From: Bretschneidera sinensis | Taxonomy: Eukaryota > Streptophyta > Magnoliopsida > Brassicales > Akaniaceae | Direction: 5' to 3' | NCBI GenBank assembly: GCA_023935145.1 | Contig: CM043698.1 | Span: forward strand, 34,629,001 to 34,693,000 | DNA length: 64,000 bases | In this document: positions 14,001 to 24,860 of the stretch, piece by piece | Numbering within the stretch: the first letter of the stretch is position 1 | How the letters are laid out: each line of letters opens with the position of its first letter | Notes under the pieces: generated by a model | Databases searched by the model: none | Seen by the model: only the letters and a program-made list of their open reading frames with translations | Told to the model about the DNA's origin: nothing | Program-made: the position numbers and the translations under genes

Positions 14001-14722
14001 TATTGCAGCTCATTTTGGGCTGCCCAAAGGCTAACCAACCGTTCCAATCGACCAATACAAAGTCTCGAACAAAAGTGGTTGGTTGAGAAATTTTCCTCAT
14101 GGCTTATGAGGCAGGTTAGGCATAATAACAAGAGTCTTCGATTTCTAACTGTGTTATAAATAAAACATTGAATGTTGTTGTCTCATATTAATTGTTGGAA
14201 AATGTTTAGGTGCCATGGATGGTGGATAACAATTATTCAGATGAACTAATTGCCTTTGCTCGAGGTTCGAATAATGTTATTAGGAGATTCAATGGATTCA
14301 ACATCAACAGATTTAAATTCCACACAAAGAAACGTGAGAGGTGTAGACGATCTCAAAATTCGGGAGTTATGGTTGAAGCGGATGATAAAATGTATTAGGG
14401 TGTGCTCAACGATATCATCGAGCTGGATTACTATGGGACGTTTAAGATTGTGTTGTTCCGTTGTGATTGGGTGGATATTAATTCACCTAGGGGTTTAAAG
14501 AAAGATGCAAGTGGTTGCATTCTTGTGAACTTGAATAGGTTAATACATACTAGTCAGTTATTGAAGGATGATCCGTTCGTACTTTCATCTCAAGCAAAAC
14601 AAGTGTTTTATGTGCAAGACCCAACAATGAAGGAATGGTATCATGTTGTGATCACGAAGCCAAGGGACCTATATGAAATGGGGGAAAAAAGGCAGGAAGA
14701 GGATGATGACACTTACAATTAG
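11017..14722 (+). pseudogene. CACTA TNP2-type transposase gene, broken
   Basis: Exons that keep phase across GT-AG junctions: 11017-13507, 13596-13895, 14009-14114 and 14210-14722. Order of domains: N-terminal transposase-associated zinc-finger-like region (11017 to about 11250, VCPCKRCGN), TNP2 catalytic core of the Transposase_21 type (about 11580-12950, with ILWTINDFPTYANLS, WVVCPCCGE and HNLDVMHIEKNVCDN), a DUF4218-type region (about 13010-13700, HYRWMYPVER), and a DUF4216-type region (about 14350-14650, CDWVDI). The reading frame is interrupted by stops at 11029, 11170, 11430, 12144 and 14396 and by a one-base frameshift near 11230. The breaks are single-base lesions, so the gene is recognisable throughout but cannot make a full protein. 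It would have cut and rejoined CACTA ends in the nucleus. Confidence 0.9.
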
Positions 14723-15225
14723 TGCATGCCTTCTAATGTAGTGGTAGACGATCAATTAGATTGTATCTTAACTTGGGCTAGGATGGAAATTGACGAAGAT
14801 ACCAATTAGTCTTATGTGCATTTCCGTGTAATTATATTTGGATGTGTATTTATGTGATGGACATGTGTGTCAACGAGTTTTGTAAGGTTTTATTGTAATC
14901 TATCGGGTTACTGTTGCTTTGTATCACACTGAACAAGAGTCCTGAACTTTTTTGCGTACAGTTTTTGGAATGCTACTTTAGACTGTCGTAAATTTCTGTT
15001 TTGGTTGTATCATTGATTATTGCTTGTTTTTTAAATCCAATTTGAATCACTTATTTGTTCATAACTTCTCAGGTACTCAGAAGATATTGATTACTGCATT
15101 TGTTGCAACCCCTTGACCATTCCTATCTTTCAGGTGTGGTTCTTCTAATTCTTGTTAACTTTTAATGTATTTTTGATAGTGTGAGATATAATCATTTTAA
15201 TGTTTTTATCTTTACAGATTGCAAG

Positions 15226-17930
15226 ATGTATAGGTAAAAAAATATCCCTCCATCGGTTAGAGATAACATGTCAAACTAGTATGCAGCTGAGTCTTCACAC
15301 CATCAAGAAGATATTCACCATGAGCATGAGTATCACCTTGATGATGATCATGACTCGCAAAATGATTCTGAGACCGATCCAATAACATCAGGAAGTGAGC
15401 ACAATGATAGTGAATAATACGAGATAACTGGTAATTTTTGTATTAGAATACATTCTATCTATAACTAGTTTGATACCACATTGTTATACTAATTATATAA
15501 TTTATGTTTTCAATGTATAGATTCTGAAGGGTGGGTGAGGAAGCAGACACATGTCCTGAGAACCTCACAAGTGTGGTCCCTTGAACGTGGGGAAAAAATT
15601 GTGGTCCACTTCAATGCACGTCATCAACCTATTACGAAAGGTGACCAAATGTTAAGTAGCTGGTTGGGCAAGGTAGCAAAGAGAGGGAACCTTTGTCCGC
15701 TTAATTACACGGATTGGAAGAAGGTCCCTTCTAGCTACAAGAAGGACCTTGTTACATTGATTCGGGTAAGTAACAACTTAATAACCATTGATTGCCTCCA
15801 ATCTCTCTTTTTGTTTTTGTTTATTCGTGGTGTTGTACATGCATAATCCCTAACACCAATAATGCTTATTTGACATCGATTTCCTTTCTGTGTGGTAGAG
15901 GAAGTTCCATTACCCTACGATTGAGGCTATAGACAACATTTTGTTGAGGATGATAGGGAAAAAATGGAGAGACTACCGATATGTGCTGAAAAAGGACTAT
16001 GTGAGGAACAAAACAAAACAACAAGTTTTGAGCAATGATGTTCCAAAAGGCGTAGATCAAGACCAGTGGAAGCAACTGGTGAACTACTGGTTCTCTGACC
16101 AGAGTGAGATTGTTTTAAGACAATAATTTCCTTTGGATTCTCGTTGTTTCTATTTTTCTATTAATGACTGATTATTCAATTGGTTTATTATTGGTGTAGA
16201 AATATTTGACTATAGGGACAGCGGCAAGTGAAAGACAACAATGTCCTCACACGTTTGGTTCAAAGAGTTTTGCTAGACAACGGGATGAATATGTGAGTTA
16301 ATTTGCTTTATTAATCCAATCTTTCATTTAAGATGTCACTATCACAATTTGATCTCTTTCCATACATGGTAGGAAATGATACATGGGAATGAGCCCGGGC
16401 GCGTACAGGTTTTAGCTGAAACTCATAAACGCAAGGATGAGACTTTTATTGATGATGCATCACGACAATTTATGGTAAGTTGAACATCTTTAAAAATAGG
16501 GAAAATGCCTAATTTTTTTTATTCCTTCCTATTTTCACTTGATGTGGAATGAAAGAAAGAAGAGAGCCTTCAATTAAGTAAAGAAATATATAGCTTTCAT
16601 CAAGGAAGGGTGAAAAAATATTTTTGACCCAAAAGTTTGATGTTATTATTTTTTTAAAATGAGGATGACTTCATAGATTTCATTGACATACTCTCTTGTT
16701 TTTGTAAATGGTTCTTTTGTTGTGTACACATGTAGTACTCCCTTGGTGCCTTTGGAATACATCTGTCTGGTTCTTGTGCCTTTAGGATTAATCTGTTGGG
16801 CAATGTGATCCTGACATATATATTAGAGCTGTGTTTGAAATATGATCCATTTTCTGCATAGCCTTAATGATCAATAGTTCTTTATTTAATTACTGATTAA
16901 ATATAGATCTGAATCTTAGATTAGTAAATGTGTTTGATTGGCAGCAGGTGAGGTTGGGAACTTGATCATGCTTTTCGTTTTTTTTCGAACTAGTTTTGTA
17001 CTCAACAAATTTTATGTATGGTGAAGATTTTATGTACTAAACAAAGGAAGCTGAATGTATGGTGAAGATTTTATGCTTTGAAGGTAAAAATGATATCCTA
17101 GTTACACTTTTGGAGTTGTGCTGATAAAAGTGGGATGATTTTGTATGGTGGTGACCACCGACAAGCATAGATGATACTTTGTTGCTTTGTACATTTTGTC
17201 TAAATTAGTTTAAGTACTCTATAGATTTTGCACCAATTTTATTTTATGTATAGATATAAATTTATGGTGGTAAAGCAAGGTTACAGATATAGTCTTTTCT
17301 CTTAGATGAATTTGTTTTATCCTCTGTTTCTTTTTTGTTGTTTCCTTGTTAAGTTGTGAATTAGCTACATTGCTTGGATTGTATATTTGTTTTTCTTTCG
17401 CAGGAGGTTTTATGAAAAAATAGGGGAAATTCTGCCCGTTTTCCTATAAAATATGATAAACACATTTTGTTTTAGGTATATTGCGCTGTAATTAGCTACT
17501 AAATATTCGGAGGAGTTTAATCTTTATTGTTTCTTAATTGTAGGTGACAGCTGAAGCTTGTGTTGCCAAATTTGTTGCAGCTTCAGGATCCTCTGATGCT
17601 AGCAATAATTTAGCAATACAAAATGAAGTCTTCATCGAACTTATGGGTGAAGAGAGTTCTGTTCGTGTCCGAGGTAAGGGTTTTGGAGTTACACCCTCTG
17701 CTGTGTTTGGACTTTCAGCTCAAATAAGGAATGATATGAGATACCAATGGGCCTATGCTGAAGAGATAAATAGTTTGAGAGCACAAATAGAAGAAAACAA
17801 TCAACAACATGCGCAACAAATTCAACAAATAACGGTGAGACACGATGATCAAATAAATAATATGCAATCCCAAATGGATGAGCGGAAGTCTTTACTACAA
17901 CATTTGGCTAATAGAGGACCTCATGATTGA
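15226..17930 (+). pseudogene. TNPA-like Ptta/En/Spm family gene of the CACTA element
   Basis: Second gene of the element. Exons inferred from frame and GT-AG sites: 15226-15430, 15521-15765, 15899-16111, 16200-16292, 16373-16474 and 17544-17930. All junctions keep frame from 15521 on. The product resembles the plant Ptta/En/Spm transposase family (Transposase_24): FHYPTIEAIDNILLRM, WKQLVNYWFSDQSE and HTFGSKSFARQRDEY, ending in a Gln/Asn-rich probable coiled coil (about codons 75-120 of the last exon). Its first exon encodes an acidic His/Asp-rich stretch but a stop follows the third codon of the only plausible ATG, so the N-terminus is lost. In En/Spm this protein binds the subterminal repeats. 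It ends about 250 bp before the right repeat array. Confidence 0.8.
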
Positions 17931-18179
17931 TTTCGTGATGCTGAAATAATTTTTCATACTACATTTCCATTACTTTGTTTTTGTATGAATTTTATATATG
18001 AACTATGATTGTTTTTTTGTGTACATAAGACGTTTATGTTGACTGAAGGAATTTTTATGGATGATGCATTTTATATATCGAAGAACATTTGCATATAGCA
18101 TGTTGATATTTAAGTCAAAGTAATGTAAAAACACAATTAAAACCTAAATTCATATTGGGGTGGCAAGAAATTGTATTTT

Positions 18180-18420
18180 TCGCGGCGTTTACATACCGGC
18201 ACTTCTAAGTGCCACTACATACCGGCACTTCTAAGTGCCACTACATACCGGCACTTCTAAGCGCCTGAAAAATATGTATATTGTGGTGCTTTTTCAAAGC
18301 ATCGGTTTTTGCGTTTCGACACCACACATTTCGACGCTTGATCCAACGCTCGCAAAAAGCGCCAGAAATTCATATTGCGGCGCTTTTAAGCGCCAGAATA
18401 TGCAAAAAAAAGCGCTGACA
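18180..18420. repeat. Right subterminal repeat array of the CACTA element
   Basis: Contains three head-to-tail 26-bp units at 18191, 18217 and 18243 whose core GGCACTTCTAAGTGCC is a palindrome. More GGCGCTTTTAAGCGCC-type words follow up to about 18420. It mirrors the left array at 8043-8286. Confidence 0.85.
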
Positions 18421-18492
18421 CTGACAATTTATCTTGTAATGTATGTTGCACAGTTCAAATCCAAACAACCAAACAGGGCATAGCTTGTTGTA

Positions 18493-19520
18493 ATTAGATA
18501 ATAGAATGATGGGTATTTTGGGAAAAAAATTACAATTCACTAAACCTAGCCTCTCTGATTGAGAATTTCAGTCTCCTCATTATCTCTTTCTTCGTTTCTT
18601 TGTGGGGGCTGTGGAAGCTTGGTGAGAGAAAGCCAGAGAAAGCCAACAATGTATGCACTATGTAGTACTATGCAGTATTTTTTTCCTTAGAAAGTGCTGG
18701 CCTGTATTTTACACTTTTATGCAGTGTTGGACTGATTTGGTAAAGTATATTTGTTAAGTTTATGCAGTGCTAATACTGCTTAGCATTGATCTTGTAATTG
18801 TTATTGATTAATGTTGGATATTTATCATATCACTAATAATTTCACGAGGAACAGATTTGTTTCTGAATAACTGAATCAGAATATGGATCTAGAGGATAGG
18901 ACTTGAGAAAACTGTTTTCTATTGTTCTACAGTAACTGCATATCAACCACCTTTCCCTACACAAGGCATTAGCTCGAGTTGTCGGATCTAGAGGATAGAA
19001 CAGATTTTTTTTTTTTTTAAGAATATAAGAAAATTGCCAGGCCTCTTTAAAGTTTTTCACCAACTTACCCATACAATAATTGAGTATCCATGCTTAAACT
19101 CAAATGAATCTCCACCGTACTTCATTTATTCAAAAGGTTCAACGAAACCATCAAACTAACTAGAAAATGTAAATAGAGAAATATATGAACTTTCCATGTT
19201 AGGGAAAGGTCTCAACCAAACGCTGGAGAAAACGGTTTCTTTTTCTTTTCCTTTATCTTCACTGCATAAAAAAAAAATTAATAAAATTTATTAATAATTT
19301 TAATCAGAAATTTGAATCAGGTAATTAATTTGTATAGTTTCATTTTAATAATTTTATCGGTTACACGGTTTTTTTATTTTTCCATGTACTGATGTATATA
19401 TATATAGACACACACACACACACAAAAAAAAAAAACTAACTTACCAAAATACGGAAGTATTCCATCAATATTGAGGGAAAGTAGATTCCACCGTTAAACC
19501 TTTAACTCTAGAAAAAATAA

Positions 19521-19557
<37 letters not shown>

Positions 19558-20095
19558 TTCCTAAGAATCCTAAAAAAAAAATCAATTTTAGCTTTCTATA
19601 TTTTCGTTTACTTTATGGTTTTTATCTAATATATACGTGTGACATTATGTATGAATTAGATCACGAAGACTTTAAGGCTGGTTTACAATCATTCTACAAA
19701 ATTGAAAGAGTTTTAGTGTGCTATATGCTGGAAAGTGTTTATTGTGCTTCTAGTAATCTCGTTTGGTTGTCGAATTTTGGTGTGTTGTATGTTGGAAATG
19801 GTATTTGTTAATGCTTGTTTTCATAACAATATCCAAGATGTTAACAAAAGTATTGAATATTAGTTTATATAAAGCTGATGCACACAATTTTTACTTGTAA
19901 TATGTATGGATTTGGTTTTGAATTTAGTATAATATTTTTTTGTTATGTAATATATATAATTTAATTTTTTAGTAGAAAAAATATATCAATCTGGTGACCC
20001 AAACCGATTAGAATGAGTTGGGTTGGGTTGAGATTTTTTTAACCCGGTATGAATGGGTTGAGTTGAATTTTTAGGCTAAACCGACCCAAATCGAT
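18493..20095. other. Right arm of the hAT-like element, no gene
   Basis: Non-coding. Holds a (TA)n run at 19525-19555, CA and A runs near 19410-19435, and a pyrimidine-rich stretch at about 18550-18600 that resembles a plant 5' UTR, but no open frame follows it. GGGTTGGGT repeats near 20010-20070 belong to the hAT-like terminus. Confidence 0.5.
19525..19555. repeat. (TA)n microsatellite
   Basis: Uninterrupted TA run of about 31 bases. Confidence 0.95.
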
Positions 20096-20110
20096 CCATG
20101 CTCACCCCTA

Positions 20111-20118
20111 CTCTGTAG
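20111..20118 (+). repeat. Right 8-bp target site duplication of the hAT-like element
   Basis: CTCTGTAG directly follows the right terminus. Differs by one base from CTCTGCAG at 7752-7759. Confidence 0.75.
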
Positions 20119-20840
20119 TAAATGGTAAAATTTATAATTTGTTGTAATAAATACACACGTTTGATGGTAAATTTATTTTTACTTTCAATGTTTTATTTTT
20201 TAGCATCAGAAATAAAAACTTACTACCAAATATAGGTGTAAAACACAAAATATAAAGGCAAGGCAAAATTGTCTTCTTTTTTTTCTTCAAAAACATCATA
20301 GGAAAAAATTAATCATTGAGAAAAAATTCCCAGAAATGAATGTTTGAGCAAGAAAAAGGAAAATAAGATTGTCACCGTTGGATAAATAAGTGCAGTATAA
20401 GTTTCGATCCCAGTCTTCAAAGAAATTATAGTGCGGTTTGAGTTTAGCATTAAGGCAGCTTAAAACACTTGATTTAAAGCAAAATGAAGTGTTTTAAACT
20501 GATTTAAAGCCACACCCAAACAACTCATGTACTCCCTTTGGTTAATTTACAAGTTCATACCTAATTAAGCATATATTGTGCTCTTTGAATTCACGGCAAG
20601 AAGCCATGAATTGACCACCAATCCTAGGATCCCAACGGAAAGCAGCAATTTGGTTGGTATTTCTCACTTGCATCGGCCATCAGTTATGAAGTTTAATTCC
20701 TTTATTTTTATTTAAACTTAATAAAGGAATAATAAAATTATTTTTGGAAAAATAGTTTTGGAAAACACATGAGATTTTCTTTCTTAAAATATTGTGGAGA
20801 CTTGTTGATTCTTTTAAATTATATTTTTTTGCCGATGTGA
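20119..20840. other. Intergenic, non-coding
   Basis: AT-rich. No gene or element boundary could be supported. Confidence 0.6.
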
Positions 20841-20844
20841 AAAA

Positions 20845-21056
20845 ATTGTTCAGATGTCAATGCCTGATAGGCAATGATACCGAATACTCAGTACAACTTG
20901 AGTACTTAATTTTTTTCGCTATTAATTTTATATTTGATTTGACTTTTGTTCTTCCTTTCTCTTGCGTGAATAATTCGGATGTACCAAAAATCTTGTGGTA
21001 GATTGACCAACAAAATTTATAAGTCAGACAAAATAACGATTTATATTCAGGTAGGT
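20845..21056. repeat. Host tandem repeat, copy 1
   Basis: About 210 bp that recurs at about 24650-24840, diverged by substitutions and small gaps. Shared landmarks, in order: GATAGGCAAT, GTACTTAAT-like, ATTTGATTT and ACCAACAAAATTTAT. The copia element starts right at its end, and the last ~25 bp of the unit are found on the far side of the element (24627-24650). This shows the duplication came before the insertion. Confidence 0.75.
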
Positions 21057-22239
21057 TGTTGACGCTTATTTGATTTTAATAATGGTAAAACAGTATTTTA
21101 ATTGTGCTAACAGTTTTATCCAAGTATTTTTCATTAAGCTTAAGCATTCAACTTAAGGACAAGATGTATGTCAAGCACAAAGAGAAAGAGGCTGCACTTG
21201 AGTGACATTCAAAAGAAGATCGAAGACTAAGTTTAGATTCTAAGGTAGTTTATCTTCATATGTAAATCTCTAATTTAGTTTCTTAGCTTGATCTTGACTC
21301 AAAAACTCTTTTTTGAAAATGTTTTGGTCAATCGAAAAATCATTTCTGCTAAAACTGACTTAAAAGTCTTAAGTTTAATAAAACGGATAATCGACTGTCC
21401 AATTCTCTGTAAGCTGGGTCAATTATAGATCAAGAACAGTCGAGTGTGAAAGAGACAAAGAGTTTCACAGTCGACTGTCCATTTAGACAGTCAACTGTCC
21501 AAATCATTTTAAGCCTATAATTTCAAATTCAAGAGAGGACAGTCGACTGTTTATTTTTCACAGTCGACTGTCCTGTCAGAAAAACGACTAGTTTTCAAAA
21601 TCTGGATGCGAGATTTGAGCAATTAATGATCTAAATCTACCAAATCTGTATCTAACGGCCATATAAGGCCAATGTTATAAAAACTCCTCATCAATGAGCA
21701 TTCAAACAACAAGAAAGCACATTCAATTTGAAAACAAGCTCATTAATACTCTTGAAAGCTTTGAAAAATTCCTTTGAGCCATTTATCAAGCTTTGTTATT
21801 AAAAGATAGATCATATTCATCTTGTAAAACATTTATTGCTATCTCTCTTCTTTTCTTTTACATTAAACATCAATCATTGTAAAGACAAAGAATTAGTATA
21901 ACTCTTAGAGTGTTTAGGATTAAACACTTCATTGTAACTTCCTTGTGAAAGAGAGTGTTTGTATGGTTTGTGCAAAACTCGTGAAGTTGCTCGACTATAA
22001 TTAATGGATTGCTTCAAGGAGGTTTCTTGAAGAGAGTGGACGTAGAGTCAGAGAGATTTCGATATTGCTGAACCACTATAAACAGAGTTTGCATATTCTA
22101 TTCCCTTACTCCTTTAATTTCAAGCATCTTATTTGTTGTGTGTCTTACTTCATTAAATTTTTTAAAAACTTTTGTGTTAATAGCAAAAAGTTTTTAAAAC
22201 TCAATTCATCCCCCTCTTGGGTTTGTACATCCGTCTATA
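21057..22239 (+). repeat. 5' LTR of the gag-only copia element
   Basis: About 1.18 kb. Between 21385 and 21580 it carries repeated copies of GACAGTCGACTGTCC-like words. The core is self-complementary, so the LTR RNA could fold strongly there. The end TCTATA corresponds to TCTACA in the other LTR. Confidence 0.8.
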
Positions 22240-22294
22240 ATTGGTATTAGAGCTACGTACTCAATTTTAGGCTTAAAATCCTTGAGTTGATCCG

Positions 22295-23403
22295 ATGGCT
22301 TCAAATAGCTATACTGAAGGTAATTCCTATACTAGACCTACTTTGTTCAATGACTCAAATTATTATTACTAGAAAAATAGAATGAAAATCTTTATTGAAT
22401 GAAAAGATTATAATTTGTGGAGAGTCATTGAGGAAAGACCTAGAATTCCTACAAAAGAATTAACTATTGGAGAAATCAATCATACAATTCCTAAACTCAA
22501 ATCGGAGTTTAGTGAAGAGGATTATAAAATGATGTCCCTAAATAGTAGAGCTACTAGTATGTTACATTGTGCTTTAGACATTACTGAGTACAATAAAATT
22601 TCTGCATGTGTTTCGGCTAAGGAAATATAGGACAAACTACAAATTACTTATGACGACACTAGTGAAGTTAAAAAATAAAAAATTTATATGTTAGTGTCCG
22701 AGTATAAATCTTTTAAAATGTATTCTAACGAAACAATTTTTCAAATGCACTCCCGTTTCACCACTATTGTTAATGGTTTAAAGCTTCTTGGTAGGAACAT
22801 TGAGGAGTCTGAACTAACAATGAAGATATTAAGATCTTTGCTATCAACTTGGAAAGCAAAGAAGACGACCAAAACAGAGGCCAAAGATCTCGACAAACTT
22901 GATGTCGAAACATTTTTCGATTCATTTTTGACATACAAGATGGAAAAGATGAATCCCGGTGCCAATGATGATGAGATAAAAAAAAGGAAAATGATTGCTC
23001 TCAAAGCTTCCACAAGCAACAAAGAGGAAGAAAAGGAAGAAGATAATGAGCGTAGTGAAGAAATGGTGAAATGACTTTAATCACATAGAGGTTTCATAAC
23101 TTCTTGAAAAAGAGCAAGAAACCTTACACAAAGGACTCCACTCCAAAAAGAGAACTTATTGTGTGTTATGGTTGCAAGAAGCCCAGACATATTAAATATT
23201 GTCCAACAACAAACAAACCATACAAGAACTTCAAAAAGAAAGCCATGGTTGCAACCACTTGGAGTGATGATGATGAAGAAGAACTCTCAGACAACGACGT
23301 TGGATATGAAGAAATTATCAATCTTTGCTTGATGACAATTGATGATGAAAACAAGATAATAAATTCTTCCCCCTCTAATAATATTATTGTTAGTAATGAA
23401 TAA
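22295..23403 (+). pseudogene. copia gag (UBN2-type) remnant
   Basis: The ATG at 22295 opens a gag polyprotein frame of the DUF4219/UBN2 type. It is broken by stops near 22369 and 22400 and again at about 22628 and 22676. The longest intact part (22688-23071) reads as capsid-like helices (SEYKSFKMYSNETIFQMHSR) followed by a highly charged Lys/Glu region. A zinc knuckle follows at about 23168 (CYGCKKPRHIKYC) with the last spacing one residue shorter than CX2CX4HX4C. Gag packages element RNA into virus-like particles. This copy cannot. Confidence 0.75.
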
Positions 23404-23556
23404 TTGATTGAAGTAATTAATGAAATGTAAGAAGAATTGAAGAAATTTGATTATAGAAATATTTCCCTCAAGAAGAAAGTCTCTTCTCTCTCCAAAGAAT
23501 GGAAAGTCTAAAGGAAGAAAAAGAAAAACTCTTTTTTTTGGGCTCAAAAACTCTTT

Positions 23557-24626
23557 TTTTAGTTTCTTAGCTTGATCTTGGCTCAAAAACTATTTTTTTT
23601 AAAAAATGTTTTGGTCAATCGAAAACTCATTTCTGTCAAAACTGACTTAAAAGTCAAGTTTTATAAAACGGACTGTAGACTGTGGGTTTTCGATAGTATA
23701 CTTTCAAGTCTCCGTACTAACCATTTTTAAGAACTAAAATGGATAGTCGACTGCTCATTTAGACAGTTGATTGTCCAATTCTCTATAAACTGACCATTTT
23801 GAAAACAAAATGGAAAGTCAATTGTAGATCAAGGATAGTCGACTATGAAAGAGACACAGAGTTTCACAATCGACTACCCATTTAGATAGTCGACTGGCCA
23901 AATCGTTTTAAGCCCAGAATTTCAAATTCAAAAGAGGACAATCGACTGTCAATTTTTCATAGTCGACTGTTCTGTCGAGAAAAACGATTAGATTTCAAAA
24001 TCTGAATGCGCAATTTGAGCAATTAATGTTCCAAACCTACCAAATTTGTGTCTAATGGCTATATAAGGCCTAGGTTATAAAAACCCCTCATCAATGAGCA
24101 TTCAAACAACAAGAAAACACATTCAATTTGAAAACATGCTCAGTAATACTCTTGAAAGCTTTGAAAAATTCCTTTGAGCCATTTATCAAGTTTTGTTCTT
24201 AAAAGAGATATCATCTTTATCTTGTAAAGCATTTATTGCTATCTTTCTTTTTTTTTCCTTTACATTAAATCAATCATTGTAAAGAGAAAACGTTGGTATA
24301 ACTTTTAGAATGTTTAGGATTAAACACTTCGTTGTGGAAGAGAGTGCTTGTAAGATTTGTGCAACATCCGTGAAGTTGCTCGACTATAATTAGTGTATTG
24401 CTTCAAGGAGGTTTATTGAAGAGAGTGGACGTAGGGTCGGAGAGATTCTGATATTGCCGAACCACAATAAAGGAAGCTTGCATATTCTCTTTCCTTACTT
24501 TTTTAATTTCAAGTATCTTATTTGTTGTGTGTCTTGCTTGATTAAATTGTTAAAAACTTGTATGTTAATTGCAAAAAGTTTTTAAAACCCAGTTCATCTT
24601 CTCTTGGATTTGTACCTTGGTCTACA
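23557..24626 (+). repeat. 3' LTR of the gag-only copia element, 5'-truncated
   Basis: Aligns by eye with the left LTR from 21277 onward (TAGTTTCTTAGCTTGATCTTG) to the end, including the TCGACTGTC array, which is about 100 bp longer here. The first part of the LTR is missing at the junction with gag. Confidence 0.8.
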
Positions 24627-24649
24627 CAGGTAAAGCGTATCATATAAGT

Positions 24650-24840
24650 TGTCCACATGTCAATACATGATAGGCAATTGTACCGAGTACTCAGCACAAC
24701 TTAAGTACTAATTTTTTTTCTCCTTATTAATTTCATATTTGATTTTACGAATAATTCAGATGCACAAAAAATATTGCTGTAGATTAACCAACAAAATTTA
24801 TGAATTGGTCAAAACAACGATTTACATTTAGGAGGTCAAG
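24650..24840. repeat. Host tandem repeat, copy 2
   Basis: Diverged second copy of 20845-21056. At its end GTCAAGCCTACCATGTAAGTTG parallels the sequence just right of the retrotransposon (GTAAAGCGTATCATATAAGTTG), which places the copy boundary near 24650. Confidence 0.7.
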
Positions 24841-24860
24841 CCTACCATGTAAGTTGGTGC

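Larger units (their letters stand above)
8024..18492 (+). mobile_element. CACTA (En/Spm) DNA transposon, two-gene type, decayed
   Basis: The left end starts CACTACAACAGAATTAG at 8024. Both subterminal regions carry many copies of GGCGCTT/AAGCGCC words, often as palindromes, as expected for CACTA transposase binding sites. Inside are a TNP2-type transposase gene (11017-14722) and a TNPA-like Ptta/En/Spm gene (15226-17930) in the same direction, the classic En/Spm arrangement. A candidate 5' non-coding exon ends at a GTGAGT donor near 8420. The right terminus is not clean: the only candidate is TGTTGTA at 18486-18492 without the final GTG, so the right boundary is uncertain. Both genes are broken, so the copy is not expected to be autonomous. 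Confidence 0.85.
7760..20110. mobile_element. hAT-like DNA transposon interrupted by a CACTA element
   Basis: The outer element is bounded by a 15-bp perfect terminal inverted repeat: TAGGGGTGAGCATGG at 7760-7774 and its reverse complement at 20096-20110. Behind each terminus are GGGTTGGGT-type repeats (7795-7900 and 20010-20070) in opposite orientation. The 8-bp flanking duplication and the TAGGGGTG terminus fit the hAT superfamily. No hAT transposase was recognised, so it was probably non-autonomous. Its interior was split by the CACTA element, leaving about 264 bp on the left and about 1.6 kb on the right (18493-20110), part of which may itself be later insertion. The hAT assignment rests on termini and target duplication, not on protein. 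Confidence 0.75.
21057..24626 (+). mobile_element. Gag-only Ty1/copia LTR retrotransposon
   Basis: Left LTR 21057-22239 starts TGTTGACGC. A primer-binding site TTGGTATTAGAGC follows at 22241, near the initiator-Met tRNA complement used by most plant copia elements. A gag-like region lies at 22295-23403. The right LTR (about 23557-24626) lacks the first ~220 bp of the left one and ends TCTACA. Flanks TAGGT (21052-21056) and CAGGT (24627-24631) match at four of five bases, a probable target duplication. No protease, integrase or reverse transcriptase is present, so the copy lost pol and the start of the 3' LTR in one deletion or was always non-autonomous. Confidence 0.8.
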
